Positions 1 through 5,922 of a DNA stretch of 6,902 bases are shown here, in pieces. Both the position numbers and the translations under genes were made by a program. The notes beneath the pieces are model-generated. The model was not told the origin of the DNA and searched no databases. It was given only the letters and a program-made list of their open reading frames with translations. Source of the stretch: Deltaproteobacteria bacterium ADurb.Bin026 (GTDB lineage: Bacteria > Desulfobacterota > Syntrophorhabdia > Syntrophorhabdales > Syntrophorhabdaceae); assembly GCA_002071245.1 (NCBI GenBank), contig MWEV01000252.1, positions 1 to 6,902 of the forward strand. The letters are read 5' to 3'. Within the stretch, counting starts at the first letter, position 1, and every line of letters begins with the position of its first letter.

Positions 1-807
1 GACAGGATCCCCGTGAACATGAAAATGCATGTTGCAACACAGAGCGGAAAGAAGAATTATCTGGACAAACTCATTGTAAAGAAATTACTCCTGAAAGAGG
101 CTGAAAAAGAAAAGATCGACAGCGATAAAGAGTTTCAGGAAAGACTCACCGATATAAGAGATCAATTGATCATAGAATCTTTGTTGAAGAAGAAGATAAC
201 AGCCGACGCAAAGATTACCGATGAGGATGTAAAGGGTTATTATGACAAGAACAAAGAAAACTTCAAGAGGGAGCGCGAGATCAATACACGTCATATCCTA
301 TTGAAAACGGAGGAAGAGGCGAAGCAGATCCAGACGCGTCTAAATAAAGGTGAAGACTTTGTTGAGCTTGCAAAGGGATATTCCATAGATCCTAATGCCG
401 TTGCAACAGGAGGAGAAATAGGTTTCCACCCCAAAGGATCCCTTGTCCCTGAATACGAGTCGGCGGCATTCAAACTTAAAAAGGTTGGCGAGAAAAGCGG
501 GATCGTACAAACAAAATTTGGATACCATATCATCAGGCTTGAAGGGGTGAAACCACCTTCCTATGTGCCTGTCGATGAGGTTAAAGATTTCATCAGGCAG
601 AAGATTTTGCAGGAAAAGCAATCTGAATTACTCGAAAAATATATTGATAATCTGAAGAAATCTGCAAAAATAACTATAAACGAAGAACTTCTGAAAGAGG
701 ACAAGGCGGTTGCCCCAGACAAAACAGGTACTCCTGACAAGCCTGAGAAGATGGAGAAACAGGAAAAGCCTGAAACCAAGGGAACAACACCACAGCCAAA
801 GAAATGA
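1..807 (+). CDS. Parvulin-type peptidyl-prolyl cis-trans isomerase, 5' end outside window
   Basis: This is the C-terminal part (268 codons) of a PpiC/SurA/PrsA-family foldase, which catalyses proline isomerisation and helps extracytoplasmic proteins fold. The frame is open from base 1. The first residues (DRIPVNMK, then a helical KKNYLDKLIVKKLLLKEA stretch) match the middle of the N-terminal chaperone domain of this family, so the GTG at base 13 is unlikely to be the real start. The signal peptide must lie to the left. Numbering from the first visible codon, a parvulin domain spans about 98-181. It starts with RHILLK, contains the GGEIGF and LVPEYESAAF blocks, and ends with FGYHIIRLEG; both conserved histidines (98 and 176) are present. 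A helix follows, then a low-complexity Lys/Pro/Glu tail from about 235 to 268. The stop overlaps the next start as ATGA. Family assignment is firm; the exact subfamily (PrsA-like lipoprotein or SurA-like) cannot be decided without the N-terminus. Confidence 0.93.
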   Translation, partial: DRIPVNMKMHVATQSGKKNYLDKLIVKKLLLKEAEKEKIDSDKEFQERLTDIRDQLIIESLLKKKITADAKITDEDVKGYYDKNKENFKREREINTRHILLKTEEEAKQIQTRLNKGEDFVELAKGYSIDPNAVATGGEIGFHPKGSLVPEYESAAFKLKKVGEKSGIVQTKFGYHIIRLEGVKPPSYVPVDEVKDFIRQKILQEKQSELLEKYIDNLKKSAKITINEELLKEDKAVAPDKTGTPDKPEKMEKQEKPETKGTTPQPKK

Positions 808-1733
808 AGCGTTTTTTTTCAGCATCTTTAATCGTTTTTCTGTTGTGTTTTACAGGCAATGCCCTGTGCGAGATAGTCGATAGGATTATTGCCATTGTGA
901 ACGATGATGTCTTGACCTTGAAAGAGGCAGAAAAATACGTTCAGGTAGAGACAAAAGGTAAGTATGTCTCTGTGAATGAATATTTTAGAAATGTCCAACT
1001 TAGGGACAAAATCTCTGCCCTCATTGATGGTATCCTCATAAAACAACAGGCTCGCAAGTTGAAGATCAGCGTATCAGACAAAGAGGTGGATAATATAATT
1101 GAAAACATCAAAAAACAATATCTCATAGATGACGAACAATTGAAGGGCAAACTCAAAGAAGAGGGCATTAATTTTAAGGATTTCTACGAAGGTATAAAGG
1201 CAAATACGTTAAGGGGCAGGGTGATGGCGCAAGTCATATCACCCGATGTTATCGTTACAGAGAAGACGATCAAAGAGTACTATGACAAGCATGTTGATGA
1301 TTTTAAGGATGAAGAATACGGACTCCGGCAGATCTTTATTGCGAGAAAGACCCCAGATGCAGAAAAAAAGATATCCGAAGCCTATAATCTGTTAAAGGGC
1401 GGTGCTTTGTTTTCAGATGTTGCCAAGGAGTTTTCTGAGGACCCTTCCGCACCTCATGGTGGGGATATTGGTTATGTTAAAAAGGGTGAACTCGTACCAG
1501 GCCTTAAAGAGGTAGTTGGAACGCTCATGCCGAACAGTTACAGTCAGATACTTAACACCCCTTACGGATTTCATATAATCCTACTTTCAGATATAAAAAA
1601 GGGTGATACGATGCCATTCGACGAGATCAAGGGAAAGATACACGAACGGATCATCGCTGAAGAATCGGAAAAAAGATATAAAGAGTATATGGAAAAATTA
1701 AAACAATCTTCGTACATCGAGGTAAAAATCTGA
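804..1733 (+). CDS. surA: SurA-like periplasmic chaperone with one parvulin domain
   Basis: Periplasmic chaperone/peptidyl-prolyl isomerase of 309 residues, expected to escort outer-membrane proteins. It begins with a signal peptide (MKR, then a hydrophobic run at about 4-17) with likely cleavage near residues 20-22. The mature start EIVDRIIAIVNDDVLT is the hallmark of the SurA N-terminal domain. The N-domain helices run to about 150, and a single parvulin domain covers about 171-262 (GGDIGYVKKGELVPGL, PYGFHIILL). E. coli SurA is about 428 residues with two parvulin domains, so this is a short form. The usual first parvulin histidine is replaced by Gln176 (GLRQIFIA), so isomerase activity may be weak while chaperoning is kept; that is inference. 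ATG 804 overlaps the upstream stop as ATGA. No good ribosome binding site precedes it, so translation probably depends on coupling. Position directly before pdxA matches the surA-pdxA order of other Proteobacteria. Confidence 0.88.
   Translation: MKRFFSASLIVFLLCFTGNALCEIVDRIIAIVNDDVLTLKEAEKYVQVETKGKYVSVNEYFRNVQLRDKISALIDGILIKQQARKLKISVSDKEVDNIIENIKKQYLIDDEQLKGKLKEEGINFKDFYEGIKANTLRGRVMAQVISPDVIVTEKTIKEYYDKHVDDFKDEEYGLRQIFIARKTPDAEKKISEAYNLLKGGALFSDVAKEFSEDPSAPHGGDIGYVKKGELVPGLKEVVGTLMPNSYSQILNTPYGFHIILLSDIKKGDTMPFDEIKGKIHERIIAEESEKRYKEYMEKLKQSSYIEVKI
1719..1722 (+). promoter_or_regulatory. Ribosome binding site that supports a CTG start for pdxA
   Basis: GAGG lies inside the end of the SurA-like gene, 7 bases before CTG 1730. 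The in-frame ATG at 1751 has no comparable site within 15 bases upstream. This site therefore favours the CTG start, which also restores the conserved KKIAITMGDP beginning of PdxA. Confidence 0.6.
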
Positions 1734-2695
1734 AAAAGATCGCCATTACCATGGGGGACCCGTCTGGGATTGGTGCAGAAATTATCCTAAAATCACTGCC
1801 CAATATAAGCAGAAGGAGCATCCCTGTGATTGTGGGTGACTGGAAGGTTATTGAAGCGGTTTCTCATATTTTGTCGGATGGCGATAAACCACAACAAGAT
1901 AATCTAAAAAAGATTCTAAAAAACAATGCCGAGTTTGTTGACCTCGGTATACTTAAAAAGGTTAGTTTTGGCATAAGCAAAGTGGAGTATGGAGAGGCGT
2001 CTTACAGGTACATAATGGAGGCTTTAAAACTACTTTTTGCAGGAGAGGTTTCTGCAATCGTGACATGTCCTATAAATAAAAAATCGATAAATTCAGCAGG
2101 GATAGAGTTTGTGGGGCACACGGAACTGCTTGCTCACCATGGCGGTGTTAATGATTATGTTATGATGATGGCAAATAAAGACATGCGCGTATCACTTGTA
2201 ACAATACATATCCCACTAAAGGATGTGCCCGGGTCTATCTCGGTTGAAAAGATACTTAAAACCATAACCATAACAAGCGATTATATAAAAAGATACTTCG
2301 GGTTGGAAAAACCGCATCTGAAGGTGTGTGGCCTTAATCCTCACGCAGGCGAGGATGGCATTATGGGACACGAAGAGACAATGATAGATGAGGCAATAAA
2401 AAGGGCACAAAACAATAGCGTAGACGTGGAAGGACCTTTTCCAGCGGACACGCTGTTTCACAGGACTGATTGTGATGCATTTGTTGCAATGTACCACGAC
2501 CAGGGGCTTATCCCCGTTAAAACCACAGATTTTGCAAGAACAATTAATATAACACTTGGGTTACCCTTTGTGAGGGTGTCCCCTGGCCATGGTACAGGGT
2601 ACGATATTGCAGGAAAAGGCATTGCAGACCCGACAAGTCTCATGGAGGCCTATAGGGTTGCCGAAGAGATAATTTCAAATATTCAAAAGTTGTAG
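1730..2695 (+). CDS. pdxA: 4-hydroxythreonine-4-phosphate dehydrogenase (PdxA)
   Basis: Cytoplasmic NAD-dependent enzyme that oxidises 4-phosphohydroxy-L-threonine, whose product PdxJ condenses with deoxyxylulose 5-phosphate in pyridoxal phosphate synthesis. With the CTG start it has 321 residues, close to the usual 325-330. Family motifs are clear: ITMGDPSGIGAEI at about 5-17, TCPINKKSI at 112-120, GHTELLA with the substrate-side His-Thr at 130-131, and the three metal-ligand histidines in TIHIPL (160), NPHAGEDG (205) and MYHDQG (256), followed by SPGHGTGYDIAGKG. The first in-frame ATG is 1751, but starting there removes the conserved KKIAIT strand. CTG 1730 overlaps the previous stop as CTGA and has GAGG 7 bases upstream. 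The gene ends in tandem TAG TAG codons. A paralogue, PdxA2 (4-phosphothreonate dehydrogenase), uses the same fold, but no kinase partner is adjacent and the surA linkage favours true PdxA. Confidence 0.93.
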   Translation: MKKIAITMGDPSGIGAEIILKSLPNISRRSIPVIVGDWKVIEAVSHILSDGDKPQQDNLKKILKNNAEFVDLGILKKVSFGISKVEYGEASYRYIMEALKLLFAGEVSAIVTCPINKKSINSAGIEFVGHTELLAHHGGVNDYVMMMANKDMRVSLVTIHIPLKDVPGSISVEKILKTITITSDYIKRYFGLEKPHLKVCGLNPHAGEDGIMGHEETMIDEAIKRAQNNSVDVEGPFPADTLFHRTDCDAFVAMYHDQGLIPVKTTDFARTINITLGLPFVRVSPGHGTGYDIAGKGIADPTSLMEAYRVAEEIISNIQKL

Positions 2696-2831
2696 TAGCG
2701 AATAAATCTGCAATACCAATTATTATCAATGAGATATCCCTTGACTCAACTAACATAATGTGCTAAAAAAAATACAATATTTTTATTAAACAATGCTTTG
2801 ATACTGAATAATTATGTTTTCTAAATATTTC

Positions 2832-2860
2832 TTGACAAAATATTGTCTATAAAGTAGAAC
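2832..2860 (+). promoter_or_regulatory. Probable sigma-70 promoter of the dctPQM operon
   Basis: A perfect -35 box TTGACA (2832-2837) is followed after 17 bases by TAGAAC (2855-2860, 4 of 6 matches to TATAAT). Transcription would start near 2867 and give a leader of about 120 nt before dctP. A small dyad, GACAA-AATA-TTGTC (2834-2847), overlaps the -35 box, and TAAC-ATA-GTTA (2864-2874) sits at the predicted start point. Either could be an operator, though short dyads arise easily in such AT-rich DNA. I found no sigma-54 type GG/GC promoter. Confidence 0.5.
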
Positions 2861-2888
2861 GTGTAACATAGTTATTAATTTGGATACA

Positions 2889-2948
2889 GTATACAAAATT
2901 ATCTGTTCGGGAAACCCTTTTAAAAAGGGGGTGATATTAAGGTATACA
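2889..2948 (+). repeat. Two GTATACA copies 53 bases apart, possible operator pair
   Basis: GTATACA occurs at 2889-2895 and again at 2942-2948, a start-to-start distance of 53 bases, or about five turns of B-DNA. The palindromic GTATAC core resembles the kind of half-site seen in operators of GntR/FadR-type regulators, which commonly control TRAP operons. Both copies lie in the leader, downstream of the predicted start point, where a bound repressor could block transcription. No regulator gene is in the window, so this is a tentative reading. Confidence 0.25.
2915..2935 (+). promoter_or_regulatory. Leader hairpin overlapping a Shine-Dalgarno-like element without a gene start
   Basis: CCCTTT (2915-2920) can pair with AAAGGG (2924-2929) around a 3-base loop. 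The 3' arm runs into AAGGGGGTGAT (2925-2935), which matches 10 of 11 bases of the full complement of the 16S rRNA 3' end. No normal start codon with an ORF follows at the right distance: GTG 2931 lies inside the element and its frame stops after 7 codons. Possible roles are a ribosome standby site or simply a chance G-rich run. Confidence 0.3.
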
Positions 2949-2989
2949 CAATAAAAAAGGCATCAAAGCAAAAAAATTGGGGGTGTTTT

Positions 2990-4021
2990 ATGGGTATCAA
3001 AAAAATGTTTTTGTTTTTTAGTGTCGTTGTCTTTTTGTTTAGTTTAAATGTTGTTATTCCTCAGTACTCATACAGTCAAACGATAACACTGAAATATGCG
3101 AATTTTCCTCCGGCGACCACATTCCCATGTGTACAGATGGAAAGATGGGCTAAAGAGGTGGAGAAGAGAACCAATGGAAAGGTGAAGGTGCAGACCTTTC
3201 CGGGGGGAACCCTACTCCCTGCAAAGAATATCTTCGACGGGGTAATTGCAGGTACAGCAGATATTGGTAACTTCGCTATGAGTTACCAGCCTGGCCGTTT
3301 TCCTGTTTCTGAAGCTATTGACTTGCCCATAGGATTCAACAGTGCCCGAGCAGCGAGCCTTGCACTCTTTGACCTCATTGAAAAGTATAAGCCAAAAGAA
3401 TTTGAGAAGGTCAAGATGTTAACCCTATTTACCTGCCCGCCTGCAGACTTGATGACAAAGACACCGGTGAAGTCTTTGTCTGACTTAAAAGGCATGGAAC
3501 TCAGGGCATCTGGAACAGGAGCCGCTGTTTTAAAACGTTTGGGCGCAACGCCAGTAGGTATGCCACAATCAGAGGCGCCAGAGGCCATACAGAAGGGTGT
3601 GGTCAAGGGTAATGTATCATCTATGGAGATTCTCAAAGACTTTAATTTTGCTGCCTACCTGCCTTATGCAACAGAGGCGAACCTCTTTGTTGTTTCTTTT
3701 GCGGTCGTGATGAACAATGAGAAGTGGAATTCTCTCCCGGCAGACGTCAAAAAGGTGTTCGATGACATGAGAAGAGAGCAGGCCGAATGGACAGGCACAT
3801 ATGTCGATAACCATGTCCAGGAGTCACTCAAATGGTCAAAAGAAAAATATAAACATCAGCTTCTGAAATTGCCCGACAAGGATATCGCAGAGATCAGAAC
3901 CCTTGTTAAACCTATGATTGATGAATATATCAAGAAGGTCAATGCTCAGGGTATACCTGGCGACAAGATTGTCCAGGATGTCTTTGCCTTAAAAGAAAAA
4001 TACGAAAAAAAGTATAAATAG
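2990..4021 (+). CDS. dctP: TRAP transporter periplasmic substrate-binding protein (DctP family)
   Basis: Extracytoplasmic binding protein of 343 residues that captures an organic acid, usually a carboxylate, and hands it to the DctQM membrane complex. A signal peptide is evident: MGIKK, then a hydrophobic core at about 6-23, with cleavage likely after SYS29. The mature part has the family pattern: a TLKYANFPP first strand at 32-41, GGTLLPAKNIFDGVIAGTADIG at 72-93, and LKGMELRASGTGAAVLKRLGATPVGMP at 166-192. Arg172 is the likely carboxylate-clamping residue. EAIQKGVVKGNVSS follows at 198-211, then a long C-terminal helical region. Length is typical. ATG 2990 is preceded by GGGGGTG (2979-2985), leaving 6 bases between the G run and the start. 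It is first in the dctPQM order, with its own probable promoter upstream. The substrate cannot be told from sequence; dicarboxylates, keto acids and aromatic acids are all possible. Confidence 0.93.
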   Translation: MGIKKMFLFFSVVVFLFSLNVVIPQYSYSQTITLKYANFPPATTFPCVQMERWAKEVEKRTNGKVKVQTFPGGTLLPAKNIFDGVIAGTADIGNFAMSYQPGRFPVSEAIDLPIGFNSARAASLALFDLIEKYKPKEFEKVKMLTLFTCPPADLMTKTPVKSLSDLKGMELRASGTGAAVLKRLGATPVGMPQSEAPEAIQKGVVKGNVSSMEILKDFNFAAYLPYATEANLFVVSFAVVMNNEKWNSLPADVKKVFDDMRREQAEWTGTYVDNHVQESLKWSKEKYKHQLLKLPDKDIAEIRTLVKPMIDEYIKKVNAQGIPGDKIVQDVFALKEKYEKKYK

Positions 4022-4037
4022 ACAAAAATCTAACCAA

Positions 4038-4092
4038 CAAGGGGTGTCCAGATGTTGTCTTTTGGATATCCCTTGCCCGATTTAAGACAACA
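4038..4092 (+). promoter_or_regulatory. Intercistronic dctP-dctQ RNA stem-loop with a competing downstream arm
   Basis: Bases 4038-4052 pair with 4061-4075 over 15 consecutive positions (12 Watson-Crick, 3 G-U) around an 8-base loop. The loop plus one base (TGTTGTCTT, 4053-4061) is also perfectly complementary to AAGACAACA at 4084-4092, so a second, mutually exclusive hairpin is possible. A full pseudoknot looks strained, because only 9 bases (4076-4084) would have to cross 15 bp of stem. No T run follows, so it is not a standard terminator. In binding-protein transport operons such structures often protect the upstream mRNA and give the binding protein in excess over the membrane subunits; that role is inferred here. 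The dctQ ribosome binding site (4104-4108) stays outside both structures. Confidence 0.6.
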
Positions 4093-4129
4093 AATTGTTC
4101 TACGGGGGTTTTTATGGGTTTTCTTATAA
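4052..4129 (+). CDS. Possible 25-codon small ORF overlapping the dctQ start (speculative)
   Basis: An ATG at 4052 begins a 25-residue ORF (MLSFGYPLPDLRQQ and onward, ending WVFL) that terminates at 4127-4129, 16 bases inside dctQ and in another frame. AAGGGGTG at 4039-4046 is a reasonable ribosome binding site with 7 bases between its G run and the ATG. Both the site and the start codon lie in the 5' arm of the intercistronic stem. If translated, it could unfold the stem and couple translation into dctQ. I do not recognise the peptide, and an ORF this short can occur by chance. Confidence 0.2.
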   Translation: MLSFGYPLPDLRQQIVLRGFLWVFL

Positions 4130-4602
4130 AGCTAAGTGGCCACTTGAATAGGCTGCTTGCCGTTTTCAGCGGTATTGCCGTTATTGCTCTGACAGGCATT
4201 GCGGCGGCAAATATGCTTCTGAGGATAATATATGTGCCCATTAACGGCTCATATGAGCTTATCGGATTCTTTGGAGCTGTGGCAACTGGATTTGCGTTAG
4301 GATATACCCAAATGCGTAAGGACCAGATCATAGTTACGATCTTTACAGACAAATTTTCAAAAAAAACAAACAAGTTCCTCGACATTCTAAACTATCTCGT
4401 CAATACCGTATTCTTTATCATAGTTGCCAGGGAGGTTTTAAGGTGGGGCATAAAGATAGGGAAGGCTGGTGAGGTGTCCGAAACGCTCAAAATCATATAT
4501 CACCCTTTCATATACTGTCTTTTTCTCGGGTTTGCCATGTTGTCGTTCTGTCTTTTTGTTGATCTTTTGAGGGTGCTTTCCGGTAAAGGGGGTCAAAAAT
4601 GA
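4114..4602 (+). CDS. dctQ: TRAP transporter small membrane subunit (DctQ family)
   Basis: Small integral membrane subunit of the tripartite transporter, 162 residues, the expected size. Four hydrophobic segments are visible at about 14-36, 47-66, 88-108 and 131-154, the standard DctQ topology. GSYELIGFFGAVATGFALGYTQMRKDQI at 45-72 matches the conserved second helix and following loop of the family, and SETLKIIYHPFIY at 122-134 matches the conserved entry to the last helix. It pairs with DctM and docks the DctP binding protein. ATG 4114 follows GGGGG (4104-4108) by 5 bases. It is separated from dctP by a 92-base structured spacer and overlaps dctM as ATGA, suggesting tight coupling of the two membrane subunits. 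Sequence conservation is low in this family, so the call rests on topology, size and position. Confidence 0.9.
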   Translation: MGFLIKLSGHLNRLLAVFSGIAVIALTGIAAANMLLRIIYVPINGSYELIGFFGAVATGFALGYTQMRKDQIIVTIFTDKFSKKTNKFLDILNYLVNTVFFIIVAREVLRWGIKIGKAGEVSETLKIIYHPFIYCLFLGFAMLSFCLFVDLLRVLSGKGGQK

Positions 4603-5906
4603 TAACACCTATGACCGGAGTATACGGTATTCTCCTCATGCTCGCCGTTATGCTTTTGCTCAAGATGCCAGTCGGGTATGTAATGGCGCTCATGGGTTTT
4701 TTGGGGATTGTCTATACAATATCCTGGGATGCAGCACTCGGGATGATTGGAAATGACCTCTGGAACACATTTTCCTCATACGGGCTTACGGTTATACCTA
4801 TGTTTATCCTTATGGGACAGATATGTTTCTATTCCCAGGTGAACGAACGCTTATACAATGCAGCGTATAAATGGTTCGGCAAGATAAGAGGTGGACTGGC
4901 AACTACGACAATTATCGCCTGTGCGGGATTTGCAGCAATATGCGGATCAAATACTGCTACTGCAGCCACAATGACTGTCGTTGCATTACCTGAAATGAGA
5001 AAATATAAATACGACCATATATTAACATCAGGCTCAATTGCTGCAGGTTCAACCCTTGGCGTTGTAATACCACCAAGCGTTGTTCTCGTTGTGTATGGGA
5101 TCTACACTGGTCAATCGATCGGTAAACTCTTCTTCGGCAGTTTCGTTCCCGGTATTATACTTTCGTTGATTATGGTCGTAACTGTATATGTCATGTGTTT
5201 AATACACCCGGCGTGGGGACCAAAAGGACCAAGCTTTACAATGTGGGAAAAGATTAGAGCCCTTCCTGATGCGCTCGATATGCTGGTACTCTTCGGTATT
5301 ATCATGTTTAGTCTTTATGCGGGACTGTTTACACCATCAGAAGCTGGCGCTGCCGGTTCTGTGGTGGCTATACTGATAAGCCTTGCGCGGAGAAAACTCA
5401 CATGGAAGGGGTTTTTAGGCTCTGTTATTGATACGTTACGGATATCCTGCATGATATTTATGCTTGTTGCAGGCGCTATCATCTTCGGCCGTTTTCTTGC
5501 AGTAACGCGTCTTCCTTTTGTCGCTGCCGAATGGGTGGCAGGTCTTCCCGTGCCCTCCTGGATGATATTGTGGGCGATGCTCATAATATACATCATAGGA
5601 GGCTGTGTTATGGATGCGCTTGCATTTCTACTTATTACGGTGCCCATTTTCTATCCGGTTGCCATTCAGATGGGTTATGACCCTATCTGGTTTGGTGTTG
5701 TTATAACGATTGTGACAACCATGGGGGCAATCACGCCGCCTGTCGGTATAAGTGCGTATATCGTATCAGGCATGGCAAAGGATATACCACTATCAACGGT
5801 TTTTCGAGGGGTTATATGGTTTATCCCCTCGTACATATTGACAATGGTACTGGTAGAGGTCTTCCCCCAGTTGGTTATATTTTTTGCCGATTTAGTGAAG
5901 TACTGA
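4599..5906 (+). CDS. dctM: TRAP transporter large membrane subunit (DctM family)
   Basis: Large translocating subunit, 435 residues, that uses the sodium or proton gradient to import the substrate delivered by DctP. It is hydrophobic throughout, with around a dozen membrane segments. Family blocks are clear: IPMFILMGQICFYS at 66-79, CGSNTATAATMTVVALPEMRKYKY at 115-138, GSTLGVVIPPSVVLVVYG at 150-167, SIGKLFFGSFVPG at 173-185, GLFTPSEAGAAGS at 242-254, CVMDALAFLLITVPIFYPV at 336-354, and the second-repeat TMGAITPPVGISAYIVSG at 374-391. The two Pro-Pro motifs (158-159 and 380-381) reflect the internal repeat of ion transporters of this superfamily. ATG 4599 overlaps the dctQ stop and has GGGGG 6 bases upstream (4588-4592). 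The gene is intact and ends 16 bases before the convergent purC. No clear hairpin-plus-T-run terminator lies in that short gap. Confidence 0.95.
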   Translation: MITPMTGVYGILLMLAVMLLLKMPVGYVMALMGFLGIVYTISWDAALGMIGNDLWNTFSSYGLTVIPMFILMGQICFYSQVNERLYNAAYKWFGKIRGGLATTTIIACAGFAAICGSNTATAATMTVVALPEMRKYKYDHILTSGSIAAGSTLGVVIPPSVVLVVYGIYTGQSIGKLFFGSFVPGIILSLIMVVTVYVMCLIHPAWGPKGPSFTMWEKIRALPDALDMLVLFGIIMFSLYAGLFTPSEAGAAGSVVAILISLARRKLTWKGFLGSVIDTLRISCMIFMLVAGAIIFGRFLAVTRLPFVAAEWVAGLPVPSWMILWAMLIIYIIGGCVMDALAFLLITVPIFYPVAIQMGYDPIWFGVVITIVTTMGAITPPVGISAYIVSGMAKDIPLSTVFRGVIWFIPSYILTMVLVEVFPQLVIFFADLVKY

Positions 5907-5922
5907 AATTGAAGTAGAGACG

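Larger units (their letters stand above)
2696..2989. other. AT-rich intergenic region between pdxA and the TRAP operon
   Basis: These 294 bases contain no credible gene in any frame and are markedly more AT-rich than the flanking genes. The first half (2696-2830) shows only weak AT inverted repeats: AAAAATA-CAA-TATTTTT at 2768-2784, and AACATAAT at 2752-2759 facing ATTATGTT at 2811-2818. No GC-rich stem followed by a T run marks the end of the pdxA transcript. The second half holds the likely promoter and leader of dctP, described separately. Confidence 0.7.

Noticed and set aside
13..15. GTG 13 as the start of the first parvulin gene
   Set aside because: The frame is open to base 1, the residues before it fit the family, and a start here would leave an extracytoplasmic foldase without a signal peptide. 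The gene is truncated by the window.
1730..2695. PdxA2 (4-phosphothreonate dehydrogenase) instead of PdxA
   Set aside because: PdxA2 genes usually sit beside a DUF1537 threonate kinase. Here the gene follows surA, the classical pdxA context. Sequence alone cannot fully exclude it.
2741..2769. TTGACT-N17-TAAAAA as a second promoter for dctP
   Set aside because: The -10 match is only 4 of 6 within an A run and the site is far upstream. The TTGACA at 2832 is the better candidate.
2768..2784. AAAAATA-CAA-TATTTTT as the pdxA terminator
   Set aside because: The 7-bp stem is made only of A-T pairs with a 3-base loop, too weak for an intrinsic terminator, and such repeats are expected in this AT-rich stretch.
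3283..3636. 117-residue open frame antisense to dctP
   Set aside because: It is a shadow of dctP codon use, with no family motifs and no partner genes.
3939..4385. 148-residue open frame on the minus strand across the dctP-dctQ junction
   Set aside because: It lies antisense to two clearly coding genes, has no recognisable motifs and no supported start.
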